A DNA stretch of 64,000 nucleotides. It comes from Pneumocystis sp. 'macacae' (taxonomy: Eukaryota; Ascomycota; Pneumocystomycetes; Pneumocystales; Pneumocystaceae). The notes under the pieces are model-generated. The model had not been told where the DNA came from, did not search any database, and worked only from the letters and a program-made list of their open reading frames with translations. The translations under genes were made by a program, and so were the position numbers. Below are positions 21,381 through 34,132 of the stretch, piece after piece; the stretch's first letter is position 1; the number at the start of each line of letters is the position of its first letter. Where the stretch lies: positions 310,001 to 374,000 of the forward strand of contig CM030729.1 in assembly GCA_018127085.1 (NCBI GenBank), written 5' to 3'.

Positions 21381-23291
21381 TCAACTGGTATGAACATTAT
21401 CATCCATAGTATTTTTAGTATTTATTAATTTTGAAACAGATGACTTTTCCTGTACTTTTATATGAATACTGGATTTTGTATTTAAAATTGAATTTTCTGA
21501 TTCTGTTTTGTTGTTTTCCTGTTTATTTCGAACAATTTTATCATGTGATTCTTTAAATATCTTTTGTGAAAAAGCATGATTTTCTTTATTAGTTATATTT
21601 TATTTAGAAAAAAGATTCTTGATTTTACCATTAACCGAGTCATTATAAAGTTTTTGTATAATGGTGTTTGATGCATTAACAGATTTAAAATCTTTTAATT
21701 GTCTTGCTGCTAATCCAGCAATGTTATTTAGCGTAATTTCCGCCTTTATAGATAAATTACGTATTTGTTTGAGACTAGATAGGGTAGAATTTAATACTGA
21801 GTCAAAAAGTTGTTTTTCAATTGTGTTAATAAGAGTTTCAAAATTAAAATATTTATCATACATCTATAAAAAAGTTAATTGAAGAAATAAATTAAAAATA
21901 TTGAAAATTACATTTTTATGGTTTTCATTCTTAATATTTGATTTAATAAATATTTCGAACAATGAAATCATTTCTGATTGAAATATTACAATTTGATTAA
22001 AACTTAATCTAGATTTTTTAATTATCTTTTTCTTGCAATCGGTTTCAATAGATTTAAGATAAGTTCTAAATTATGATTAAAACGTATAAGTTTATGAAGG
22101 TAAATGCCTTATTTCTAATGCCTTTGCATGAATCGTTTTTCCTGATTTTTTAATATCATTTATATCATAATAAGTATCTTTACTATTAACATCTTTAAGA
22201 ACGTTGTTTTTTAATATAATTTTACTTTTTATTTTAGAAATTTCTGAATCTACTAATAAATTCAATTCAGCAAGAAGATTCTGAATTGTAGCTTTTTCTT
22301 TCTTATATATAATAGGCAATAATACATTTACTAAATCATCAATCAATAATTTTTCTATTCCTTTACTAATTCTATTGAGATTATCAGTCCATAAAGATAG
22401 CATTTCTGAAATCAATTGGTTATCTATATAATTAGGAGTTTGAGCATTATATTTTTGTTTAGATATAAACTCTTTTGAATAAGTATTTCTATTTAAGGAA
22501 GACCCACTCCTAGGATATTAATAGATAAAAGTATAGTAAAGTGCTGACCTTTCATCGGACTGCACTCTTAAAGTATCTGGATCTATTTCTTTATATTGAA
22601 AAATACGATCATAAATTCTTTCTAATTGTGGTTTTACATGAGTTTCCCATAAAAGATTGAATTTTGGAACAATATATGTAAAAAAAAAATCCTTAAATTT
22701 AAACAAAACTTGTATAATTCGCGGATAAACTTCTTTCCGACAAAATAAATAGATTGATTTTAATAATTGAATTACATAAGGTTTGGCATGTTGATAAAAT
22801 GTAATCAATTTAGATTTGTAAAAATTATAAGCCATTTGAGTGCTTATGTGAATAGATGGATAGAGGCTCTTCCAATAAATGTTGTCGAAATAAACTATAT
22901 ATTTTTTTACTTTATCTTTGTAAAACTTATTGCATAACTTAAAATATTTCATTCCCACTGGTTGTATATGTTTTTGGATATATTGATATGTACAATCTCT
23001 CATATATAGAACATATGGGTGTACATATTTTTTATACTTATTTTTTATGTATACAGCAATTGGTTTCCCGTATTTATTCACATTTTTTTGAATATTTTTC
23101 AAATATGGCAGTACTGTTTCAACATGTTCCATAGCATATTCATGATATGTAGATTTTAAATAAGGATCTACTGAAGATCTAAAGTGATAATAATTTCTGC
23201 ATATCAAAAGTGAATTTCCCAATGGATCTTCTATAGGACAGACAAAAAAGAGCTTATAAATTATAAAAAATATAAAAAGTCTGTAAACATG
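21381..23291 (-). CDS. She10-like fungal membrane-anchored, Tyr-rich protein (5' end unresolved)
   Basis: The protein has many repeats of the type Y-x-K-x-Y-x-x-x-V-x-P-Y (KNKYKKYVHPYVLY, YQYIQKHIQPVGMKYF, YVIQLLKSIYLF) over 22518-23222, then helical Asn/Lys/Ile-rich parts. The opening DPLGNSLLICRNYYHFRSSV and the YVxPY repeats recall the fungal She10/Osw7-like family. The frame stays open upstream through a hydrophobic stretch (LFIFFIIYKLFFVC, about 23235-23279) that could be a signal anchor, but no in-frame ATG follows before a stop, so a first exon may be missing. Near the 3' end an in-frame TAA (21600-21602) lies in a probable 45-nt intron (about 21588-21632, GTAAAA...CTAAT...AAAG), after which the frame runs on to TGA at 21381-21383. 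Family assignment is tentative and function unknown. Confidence 0.6.
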
Positions 23292-23933
23292 TAAGTTAGC
23301 TGGTTTTAAAATACTACAATATACTTAAACGTTAACCCAAAAAAACGGCCAGACAAATGCTGTTTTTTGTATGTCTAGAAACTGTTAATCAGACAAAAAC
23401 TATCAATTTTAAAATTAAACCATGTGTATGTACTCTTCAAATACAAAGACTAATATGCAATTTGTCTAGCTTAAAAGCAATACAGAACAAAAAGATGTTT
23501 AAATTTATCTTTTTTCGTTTCGGCTTAAACAAGTGTAGAATTAATACGTTTATTGTAGTTAACGTGCTTTTTGAAAAATCTGAGGTAACGGTGATATTCT
23601 ATCGAACAGGTGAAAGCTGATAAATATATGTTAAAACAAATATATGCAATAGAAGTTTAAGGAAAATAGGTTAAATATACAAGATAGTACATATATATTA
23701 GCAAAATAAAACGCATATATTATAATAATAAGAGATAAAGGTAAAAAAAAGTGATAAAGTAAGGTGATAAAGAATCAAATATGAATATTAGAAGTAAATG
23801 CATATAAAATAGTGAATAGATTACGCATATACTATAAGATTTCTATGTTATTATAAGATAATTTTAGGTGGAAATAGGTTTTTTCGGTGTCCGATGAAAG
23901 ACTCGATATGCGACTGAAAATATTATAAAGCCA
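23292..23933. promoter_or_regulatory. Divergent gap before PIK1
   Basis: This AT-rich stretch lies between the She10-like gene (minus) and PIK1 (plus). An open frame at 23357-23620 is Lys/Phe-rich and has no homology that I recognise. The missing first exon of the She10-like gene may be in here, as well as both promoters. GATAAAG-like words repeat at about 23730-23770. Confidence 0.45.
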
Positions 23934-26900
23934 ATGGATGGCACAAAGGCGTCTGGAAATGACCTTTTACTTAGGTTTTTTGAATCAGCGCACTTTAATT
24001 CTTATGTATGTTGAAAAAACGGTTCAAAAAATCGTATTTTGACGCGAAATAAGCTCTGTGTTGCATATCTTGCTAGATATCCGAATAACATAGGTATTCA
24101 CCATTATTTGTGTTCAAAATTGAAAGAGTTCGTATATTTATCTTTTTTTTTGTGAAATAATTAACAAAATAGGTTTTCTGCGGTTGAAATTGAGTTCTTT
24201 TTACCGCAGTTATGGTATGTTTTAATGGAGAATGTAAGTAGAGGAAACTAATATTTGATAAGTCATTTGGCAGTGAATATTAGCACGGAATCTGTCGCTT
24301 TAGAAGTTTTTATCTTAGATCAATGCAGAAGTTCATCGCATATTGCTTTAATGGTGTGTTTGATGTTATTATAGTTTTGATAGGAATTAAATAAATACAG
24401 GTTTTTTGGCTGTTTCAGGCGCATTTTGTAGACCTTATTAAGGATCCTGAGTGTAATTCGTTTAAGGCATGCAAAAGAATGTTTAATAAAATTCAACATA
24501 TTGTTTTTGATGAAAGAGGATTTTCAGATTTAAATAATTTTAAAGTTAGAGAAAATATATTCCCTTCTATTTTGCTATCTAGTGTTATTTTAGGAAGCAT
24601 TGCTGTTCCTTTGTTGTCTAAAGTAGTTGGTCCCGTTGCTATTGCTCAAGGTAGACAGTATTGTTCTCAGTCCAAAGAACCAGAAAAAAAAATATTTCAA
24701 CATATATCGTTTCCTGATTTTTTTCAAACATCTGATGAGAAGGTTCGAGAAAATTTTCCAAATAATATGTTTGTTCTTCAATTGGATCAAAAATTATCTA
24801 ATGGTAAATTGAATTTATCTGAAATTTCACAATTTTCAAATGCATCATCGACTGAAACTTTACTATTTTCTTCCTATAATGATCAATATTCGTCAAAAGA
24901 TGACACTAGTGGTTCTGCTGACTTGTTTCCTAATTTTGATTCATGTCTTATTGAAGACTTATCTTCTAAGAAGTTGCTATATGATTGTTATACGGAGAAT
25001 TATGCATTATTGTCCAGTCTTCCTCAAAGGAAGCAAAGTCTGTTGCTTCAATCTGAGTATTTTAGGCATGAAACAGCATTTTTTCAAGCGTTACAGGATA
25101 TTTCTGATCGTCTAGTAATCGTTCCTGAGATGGCTCGTTTAAGTGCATTGCGTGCTGAATTGGCACTTTTAAATAGCTATTTGCCCGCAGATGTCTGTAT
25201 ACCGTCTCTTTGCAGTGCGACTATAGACTATCCTGTTCATCATCGAATTGTTAGAATTAATCCAGCTGAAGCAATAGTTTTAAACAGTGCAAAAAGGGTA
25301 ATTTATAAATTTGTTTTTCATTTTTAATATTTTGAAAGGCGCCTTATTTGCTTATAATAGAAATTTTGGAAAATGATCTATGTTTTGATCCTGAAAAAAT
25401 GAAAAATAAAGAAAAAATTTCAAAGATATTATTTAATTCGGAAAAAAAGAAACGATTTTTTGATATTTTTAGTAACCCTCCTTCCTCATATGATTTTGAT
25501 ACTGAATTACTTAAAACTAATAACAATGAAAAAACAAATATAGTAGAATCAGATCTTGGAGATATTGGAATATCATCTATTTGTGATCATTCTGGCAGCG
25601 TGCTACATGAAAAAGTTCAGTTTAATTGTTTTCAGGAAAGTTCATTGTCAGAATTTTCTAGTTTTGGATATATAGATTATAATTTAAATTTCCGTCCTGA
25701 AATTTTACAAAAACAAGCACAAACAAATCTTTTTTTAAAAGAAAACTATTCTTTTGATTCACCTTGTAACGAAAATTCAATGATAGCCACATATATGCGA
25801 GCAGCAGCGACAATGCTGGCTCGATTGGATTCCGATAGTAACAAATTATCTAAAACAGAAACTGTAGCCATCAAGAATAAGATAATCGAAGAGATGCAGC
25901 ATCTTGAAGAGAAACGTATAAGTATGGATAGTTATGAAAGTTTTGTTGATAGTCGTATAAATAATATAAAATATAATGAAATTAAAGAGAAAAATAAAAG
26001 TTCTATAGGTAAATAAAGTATTGGTATTGAGATAAATTAATTATGTCGAAGTAAAATTGTTTGAAGAAGATTGGGTTGTAAAAATGGAACGTATACGGAA
26101 ATCCTCACCATATAGTCATTTTCCTAATTGGAACTTAATTAGTGTAATTGTAAAAACCGGTTCAGATTTGAGACAAGAAGCTTTTGCATGTCAACTTATA
26201 TATGCATGTGAGAAAATTTGGAATGAATATAATGTCCCTGTATGGGTTAAACGGTTGTGTATAATTGCACTATAACGTTATATATTTATATTTTTTTAGA
26301 ATGAGAATACTTATTACTGGAAATGACTCTGGTTTAATAGAAACTATAGTTAATTCTACAAGTATTCATACTATAAAAAAAAATTTAGTAGAACAATCTT
26401 TATCTGAAAATTCAAAAGGCAAAATGTTAACATTAAAAGACTATTTTTTGAAGGTCTCAGACATTAGTATGCTACTGTTTTTCTGATATATAATAAAGGT
26501 ATATGGTGATGTTCATTCGCCGGAATACAAAGCCGCACAAGATTGTTTTATGCGTTCTTTAGCAGCATATAGTTTAATATGTTATATTTTTCAGCTTAAA
26601 GATAGACACAATGGAAACATTCTTCTAGATACAGAAGGCCATTTGATTCATATTGATTTTGGGTTTATGTTTACAAATACACCTGGAAATGTTGGTTTCG
26701 AAAATGCTCCTTTTAAACTCACGACTGACTATGTAAATATTTTGGGCGATAAGTTTAATGAATGGAAAGATTTAATGAAACAAGCTTTTAAAGCTCTACG
26801 GAAAAAGACAGAATACCTCGTATTACTAGTTAGAGTGATGCAAAATGGTATTTCGTAATATATTTGATTGTTATTAATATAAACCAGAATCTAAATTACC

Positions 26901-27116
26901 TTGCTTTGGTTCTGGTGCGCTGACATCTATGCAGTTTGAGCAACGTTTTCAGCTTCATCTGTCTGAAGTTGAAACAGATGAGTTTGTTGAGTCATTGATT
27001 ACAAAAGCACATTCATCTGTGTGGACGGTAAGTCTCATTTCAATATTATTCTGTTATATGTTCATTTATAGCGTTTATACGATCATTACCAACAACTGTC
27101 TCAGGGGATTTATTAG
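23934..27116 (+). CDS. PIK1: Phosphatidylinositol 4-kinase Pik1
   Basis: This lipid kinase makes PI4P at the Golgi and nucleus and is needed for secretion. The ATG at 23934 gives MDGTKASGNDLLLRFFESAH, the Pik1 opening. Exons across several introns give a helical LKU block (NNIGIHHYLCSKLKEF, VEIEFFLPQLW, ESVALEVFILDQCRSSSHIA). A long linker (24480-25980) holds ALRAELALLNSYLPADVCIP. The catalytic domain begins with KTGSDLRQEAFACQLIYACE (about 26154-26215). Its catalytic loop is KDRHNGNILLD and its metal motif IDFGF (about 26600-26665), then 'FKLTTDYVNILG' and FEQRFQLHLSEVE. The last exon, after an intron at about 27030-27072, encodes RLYDHYQQLSQGIY with stop at 27114-27116. All core kinase residues are present. 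It is the upstream neighbour of DOA10 on the same strand, 303 bp away. Confidence 0.93.
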
Positions 27117-27419
27117 TTTATCAATAGTTTGTTATTCTTCTGATATTTACAGCTCTGTTTTGCATCATTCAAACTGAAAAAAAAAAAAATATTTGATGTA
27201 AAAATGTATTTTGTTTTTTTAAAAAAAATAAAAAACTCATATAAGGATAAATATAGATAATTACTTCTTCTATGTATTTTCATTTAGTTTTTACACTTTT
27301 AAAAAAGATTAATATTTATATAAAATGTTCTTTAAAAGGTAAACGGTCGAGACGACAATTGATCGACGATAATCTTTTTTGTTTTTTTACATCTTAAAAA
27401 GTCCATTAAAAAGCATTAA
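27117..27419. other. Gap between PIK1 and DOA10
   Basis: This is 303 bp of very AT-rich DNA. It starts with a 13-nt A-run (27177-27189), followed by T- and A-runs, and must contain the PIK1 3' end and the DOA10 promoter. No other feature is seen. Confidence 0.5.
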
Positions 27420-30400
27420 ATGGCGGACGATAGATTGTGCAGAGTCTGCTGCGGCGAAGGTTCAGAGGATGAGCCTTTATTCTATCCCTGGTGAGTTGTT
27501 TCGTGTTAAATCGATGAAAAACTGTGTTGACACGTGAGATATAGCAAATGCTCGGGAACGATTAAATATGTTCATGATAACTGGTAAATACCACTTGGAG
27601 AGTATTTTTTGAATCTAGTAATTATTATAAGTCTTATCAAGTGGTTACATCACAGTAGGAGAAAGGATTGTGAGCTTTGCCGGACGCCTTTTCGGTTTAC
27701 AAAATGTAAGCGTTAAAGAGGGATAGACTTTCTAGAATTGATGGGAAACTAGTGTATGATCCTGATATGCCGAAGTCTATACCGATTGTACTTTTTCTTA
27801 TGCGTTTATTAAGACGATTGAAGCGATTAACGGTGAGATGGCTTCGAACGACACTTGCCCTGTTTCTGTGGCTTGGATGGCTTCCATGGGTTACTCAATG
27901 TGCGTGGAAGTTTTCTCTTAAGTTAGGAGATAGTTTAGTTGTCAAGAAATTGCCAACAGATACAACACGGGACTTGCAAATGACATGGTTACAGTATACT
28001 TTAAAACGAGGGAATATTTCGTTTAGGGGTTTATTTAAATACAAAACAATTAAGTATTTCTGGAAAAATGGTGGCAGTTTTTAGAGTTTAATCGTTTTTA
28101 GTAAAATTATGATAGATGTCCTTGAAGGACAGCTTATTACTGGTATTATTGTGATTATATTTATTATTATTTTGCTTTGTCGGGAATGGGTCCTGGGTAT
28201 TACTCTGAATACTGACCATCATTTTGAGTCTCCGAATCTTGACGTGAATTCATATAATGAGACATTAGGGGAGCAGAGGATGATGGATCAATCAATAAAT
28301 GAATTGCCTTCTGAACGTCTTGAAGAGGATGATGGCCAGCATATTTCTATGAATGAACAAGAGCAGGAGGGTCATAGTATTCCAGTTGATTCTCAAGAAA
28401 TTGTTACATATACATCTTGTTCTATAAACATGTCACTTAATTGTGAAGAACAGAAATTAGATGATGGTATGGTTTCTGATGAAAAAAACGGGGTTTTTTT
28501 CGAAGGCTTGAAAGATAATTTGTCTCAATCTGTATCAGAATCTTTGAATTCTAAAATGATCCATGAGGAAATGGATCGGTATCAGAAAACATCGATAGAA
28601 ACAGGATTATCTAGGTCGCAACATACTAATGAACAAAATAGAATGTCTTTTGAGGAATCGGTTGCGCCTTTGCATATGGAATTCATTAATGCATCTGTAG
28701 AGGATGTTCATGTGGATCATCGTAATATAAATGTTCCTGCTGTTTCTGAGTCATCGGGTCAGAATAGTTCTGAATATGTATCTCAGAATAGTGCTCAGAG
28801 GAGTAACGATAGCTCTTTTATCCAGGTCTTATCCGCACGTATGAGGAGTTTTTGGGGATTTACAGAAGAAACTATAGAAAATAGAGAACATCCTTCTAAT
28901 GATGAGGTGGAGCAAGAAATGTTTTCAAATGTAGATAGAATGAATCCAGGGGCTTTGCATGTCAATGCTAATCAAGAAACTGATGATATGCCCGATGAAT
29001 TGGGGGAAATTGATGGAATTATTGAACTATCTGGAATTCGGGGGCCTATTATGGGTCTTTTTCAAAATTGTATTGTGACATCTATTTTGATTGCTGTATT
29101 TCTTGTGTTGTTGGTGCTTATACCATATGTTTTGGGAAAATCAGTGATTCTTATTACAGTTTGTTTTTCTTTTTCTAGAATATTTTTTGATTTAGGATAG
29201 GTTCGAATACCACATTATTTGATACTGTTTCCAGAGAGTACAATTCAGAAAATTTTCTTGAGTACTATTGATGCAGTTGTTTTTTTCATTTTTCAAGTAA
29301 TTAATAGTTTTATGATTATAGGGAGAATATTATTTAATATAATTATTCTTGATATATTCAATAAGGAATCGTTTCTACGAATTTTTAAATCACATGCTAT
29401 TATAAAATCTATAGCAAATGCAGCACTTTCTAGGATTATGCAAAGAATTACATCTATTTATTTATCAGGATCGTCTTCCACTTTAGATAAAGAAGTTATA
29501 TTTCATGTTTATGGTATAAAAATTATTGTTCCGCCTCGGATAATTACTCTTGGGACAAAAAACACTGTTTTTGATAGAACAGTATCTATTATTATCGGAT
29601 ATTGTATTTTAATAACTGTTGGTGCATTATATTTGAAGAAGCATTCTAGTCTTAAAAGAAATTCGCGACAAGGAATGATTCAGCGTGTAATGAATGATAC
29701 ACTTCAACAAGCGAGTTTGATTATCAAGGTTTTATTTAGTTAGTTTAAAATTGATCTAATATCTTTAGTTTATTATAATAGTAGGAATAGAAGTTATTAT
29801 ATTTCCTATTTACTGTGGAATACTTATAGATTTATCGTTATTGGATTTATTTGAGAACGCTAGTATTAATACAAGATTAGCATTTACTAACTCAAATCCT
29901 TTTATTAGTTATTTTCTGTAATTTCTTTCGCATTGTTTTATATATGCTTATTTCCCTAGGCATTGGTTTGTTGGTACCGCATACATGTTTCAATTTGCTT
30001 TATTTGTGAAAATGTGTCGTGATATTGTTCGTCCTGGGGTTTTATGTAAGTTTTTTTTGCTATTGTTTCATGCTTTAATATTGATAAGTTTTCATCCATG
30101 ATCCTAATGATGCACAATTCCATCCAATTAAGGAAATTCTTGAGCGTCCTATTAAGCTTCAGTTACGGAAGATATTTACAAGTGGGATTATCTATTCCTG
30201 CTTAATATGTTCATGTTTTTTAAGTGTTGTTTATTCAGCGAAATATTTTTTTCCGGATCTTTTTCCTCTTCATTTATCAATTAAGTATTTTTTTGTTGTT
30301 AGCTTTCATATTTTTAAATGGTATTAGTACATTCCTTTTCGACATTCCTTTTGATATATTGGCTCTACATATTTTAATTCCATTAACTCTAAAACTAATA

Positions 30401-31803
30401 AAGCCTGCTGTAATAACAAAGACGTTGTGGTTATGGTGGCTTAAAACCATAAGTGCTAAACTTCGTCTTACGTCATTCATGTTTAATGGTCGACATCCTG
30501 AGGAAGAAGGAACATACGTACGAAAGACTTTTATGGCAAAATTGTTAATAAAAAAACCTGATATTAGTGATAACTCTCAAGAATTAAAGGATCCGGATGT
30601 TGTTTTTGTTCGTAATGGTTCGTTCTTAAGAGTTCCTTTTAAGGATAATATTCCTCTTCATAGGGAATCGATGTTTATACCAGTTACAGAAGATAATGTG
30701 AGATTAGACAAAAAACAGGATAATAAAACGAAAGACAGTCCCAATTTTACAGTAGTCTATGTTCCTCCATCTTTTATTAAGAGGATAATTTTATTCTTGT
30801 TTTTGGTTTGGATTTTTGCATTTGTAATAGGTGTTATGTTAACTATTCCTCCATGTATGTTTTTGATATTAATATTTTTTGGTGTTGATGTGTGGATAGT
30901 AGTTGTTGGTCGACAAATTTTTGCATTTTTATTTTCTGGACATGAATATCATGATTTTTATACATATATTTTTGGATGTTATTTTCTTGGAATCTTTATT
31001 GCATCATTAGTTTTTTTCTATACTTACAAGATTTCGTTTAAAAACAATATGAAAGGTTTTGTAGAAAAATCCAAATCACTTAAGTCTGTAATATCATGCT
31101 TGAATATGTGTTTTTTAAGGGTAAGTTTTATTTCAGCTTGGAAATGTATTATAACTTTTTCTTAGCTTCTAAAAGTGGGATATATGATTTTCGCTTTTAA
31201 AGTGTTTTTCCCTATTTTATTTGGTTTAATTATGGATTATTATATTATTATTCCATTTAATACATATTTTCTCCCAGAAAACGATCCTGTGGTTCATATT
31301 TTTCACGATTGGGCGTTAGGAGTTTTGTATACTCTAATTATTGGACATTTAATTATGTTGAATACAGAATCTTCTTTAGCACGATCAATGACACAGGTAT
31401 TAAACTGTTTTCAGGATTGTATATTTTATTAATTAGTATTAGATTGTTCGTAATGGGTATATGAATCCAGATATTGTGCTTTCTACAAAATCGTTTATTA
31501 TTCCTTTTGGATCAATAATGATGGCAGCTCTATTGGCTCCACTTAGCTTGGGTTATCTTATATCAAAGTCGTTATGTAAGATTTCACTAAATAATATAAA
31601 AGAAATTAATGGTTTAAGATCGTACTGCTACTTATGATACAATATCTTATGTATATCGTTATTCATATCCTTTAACACTTATTGGGATCCTAATTGTATT
31701 GATTTTAAAAGGATTTTGTATATTATTGACTAAATGTAAACAAAGTATTCGTGATGAAGTGTATCTTATAGGGGAACAACTACATAATTATAATCAACAT
31801 TAA
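27420..31803 (+). CDS. DOA10: ER membrane RING-CH ubiquitin ligase Doa10/MARCH6
   Basis: This is a polytopic E3 of the ER and inner nuclear membrane that marks misfolded proteins and sterol enzymes for degradation (budding yeast Ssm4/Doa10, human MARCH6). The ATG at 27420 gives MADDRLCRVCCGEGSEDEPL. The RING-CH ligands continue through PCKCSGTIKYVHDNC and CELCRTPFRF after two short introns. A long acidic Ser/Asn/Glu-rich loop follows (28200-29000), then many hydrophobic segments (29050-31760), including the TD-domain region VFDIPFDILALHILIPLTLK near 30340-30400. The C-terminus ILIVLILKGFCILLTK is followed by RDEVYLIGEQLHNYNQH and stop at 31801-31803. The conserved C-terminal V-x-x-E-x-YLxGxxLxNY motif is present as RDEVYLIGEQLHNY. 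Its known substrates include squalene epoxidase Erg1, which is encoded in this same window. Confidence 0.92.
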
Positions 31804-32063
31804 TTTTATATAACGTATTTTAGTGTATATAAAATGAATGTTATTATTGCAGCGTCATACATGTTAATGCTCGTGGAGATGTATAAAACATTATGCTTAA
31901 TGATATTAATAAAATATATTTTTTATGTATGTATTATATTGGATTTTAGAGGAATAAAAAGTATTTTAAAATAAACTTAAGTGGGTTGATGTCATAAAAA
32001 TTTAGTTATTTATTACTCTTTACGTAATTAATGTTTACTTTGTAATTTTATCAATGAGTTTGA

Positions 32064-33630
32064 TTACCATACTTCTTTGATGTATTTGAAAATTAATGGA
32101 TTTTCAAATTCTTTCCATTTTTTGACGGCATCTTTATAACTATACCCTCCCCATTTCATAGCAATTTCAATAAGACAGTCGTCAAATGATTTAATAAGAG
32201 ATGTACCTATTCCACAAACATATATACGGCCATTTTTATTATTGATAACTTCCCATATTAATTTCCCTTTACGTTTAACTTCATCTTGAACATATTCTCT
32301 TTTTCCTGAACGGCTTTCTACAACAATTCTGTTTTTAGAAGTATTAAACAGCCCCCATTCACCTTGATATATTTCATCTAATTCTATATTGCGACATCCT
32401 TGAATAACCCATACTTCTTCAAAACATGATAAATTTTGAAGACGATTTTGAACAAAAGCACGAAAAGGAGCAATACCTACGCCAACGCCTATAAATACTC
32501 TAGGACCAGGAGAATAAGGCTCTCGTGCAAACGGATTTTGATTATTTCCTTTAAATATGGGTATAGTTAATTGAGATGATATATTTTTTATGTTATTTAT
32601 TTTTTTCATCTTAATATATGTATCAAATATTTCTTCAAAGTATGCGGATGCTACACCTAGTCGTTTACCTTCCTTCCAGTCTGGCATTTGCACTATTGCC
32701 GCAGCTATTTGTAGAATACCTGGAGATAAAGAAGGATCATTAGAAAAGGAATATCGCCGAGGAGAAAGAGCAGGCAATACTGAAAGTAAATATACTAAAG
32801 GAGGCCTAGAAGATGGGAATGCATATAATAATTGCAATAATGTGATATGTTTTCGAGATAGAAGATTTAAAAATGATTTCCGACCTTTAAAAATCAATAA
32901 AATGTTTTTATGAAATTAAATCTTTGCCTTCTTTTGAACATAAAAAGAAAAGGACTTTTCTATCCAATGGGTTAGTTGCGTACTCTGCAAGAAGTCGTAG
33001 TAGAGCTTTTTTAGGAGGTATTGATTGAATATCTACCATCCATGTCATTATATTTCTTTGAGTGGTTTTGAATTTTTGAGAGGATATGTTAGACCAAAAT
33101 GTTGACCACTGATTATTTTGTGTTTCAAAAATGATTTCTTTGTTTGCTTCCTCTTCGGAAATATTAAGAAGTTTAAATATTTCATCTACTGAATTTTTAA
33201 GGTTGGGGACACAAATTCCTATAAAACCACCAACTACCCAATTCTCATCCTCAGAAAAGGGGTATTTCTTAGTATCTAGATCAAAATGAATGACTTTTTT
33301 TAGTGCATTTTGATGTGTTAAAGTTCTTATAGTCAAAATTTTACATTGAAAAATATTGTATGTAGAATTAGAAATGAAACATGATGGTGGGTCTAAAAAA
33401 GTGTGTATTTTTGAGTCTTTCCCTATGTATGTTTCATGAAAAAATGTAGATTGTTTTTGCAATTTTATAATTCCTGAAAGTTTTTTGATATAAAGTATTT
33501 CTTCTGGTAATTCTAAAAAAGAAAACGCAGGATTATTAGTAGGGAATACGAGAGTGTCCTGATCGTATTCTATAGATTCTTGAAACAAGTTTCTAGATTC
33601 TTCTTTATGAACTTCTACATTGTTTGTCAT
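32064..33630 (-). CDS. FAD/NADPH reductase of the diflavin family lacking the FMN domain
   Basis: This resembles the C-terminal half of diflavin reductases (Tah18/NDOR1, methionine synthase reductase, P450 reductase). Visible parts: an FAD-domain insertion (GGFIGICVPNLKNSVDEIFK), the FAD motif SPRRYSFSND (RxYS), 'GVGVGIAPFRAFVQNR' for NADPH binding, a YVCGIGTSLI block, and a C-terminal Trp (YIKEVW), the usual aromatic stacked on FAD. The two halves join over an intron with a GC donor (about 32885-32928, GAAG|GCAAAG...AAAG) that restores SKEGRKSFLNLLSR. The start at 33630 begins a polar tail that bears no flavodoxin signature, and the 502 bp upstream contain none, so the FMN domain is absent. 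Electron partner and pathway are unknown; a Tah18-like role is possible but not shown. Confidence 0.78.
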
Positions 33631-34132
33631 CTTTAATAAATCCGTTAACAGATAATAGAATTGTTTTTATTATAATGTATTTTTTCTAATAGTATATCTG
33701 AATATCTCTTTTGCTATTTTAATAAATATAAAAGAAATATTAATTTAGCAAGCTTAAATTACTTAGTTATTTTACAATTTTTAAGTTGTTTTTTTGTATG
33801 TTTAATATTAATATAAAAAAAAACATTTTAAATGAAGATGTTAGAGATAGTGTATATACATAAGTGTGAGAAACCTCTAGGATAGTATATTTTTAAAATT
33901 GTTTAAGAATTTTATTGGGAATATATATTATTACTGATTCGAAAAAATATTAAACCGATAAATCGATGTTTAATGTTTGATATAAATATATATATATATA
34001 TGACATTTGAGTAAAAAGAGAATTATTGAGAATAATTCAATAAAATTCCGAAAAGCTAAAGTCCTGTTTTTGTCTATAAAAACTATATATTTGAAGATCT
34101 ATGATCTTCAAAATTTTGTAAGAAATAAAAAT
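33631..34132. other. AT-rich gap, no gene seen
   Basis: This 502-bp stretch is upstream of the reductase and downstream of the acyltransferase, both on the minus strand. It has a (TA)n run near 33985-34002 and short stem-like repeats (AAGATCTATGATCTT near 34095). I looked here for exons of a flavodoxin domain and found none. Confidence 0.5.

Noticed and set aside
21600..21602. Stop-codon readthrough in the She10-like gene
   Set aside because: The stop lies in a 45-nt intron with GTAAAA donor, CTAAT branch site and AG acceptor, a simpler explanation.
33631..34132. Hidden flavodoxin exons upstream of the reductase
   Set aside because: I read this gap on the minus strand in search of a flavodoxin FMN-loop motif and saw only AT-rich non-coding sequence.
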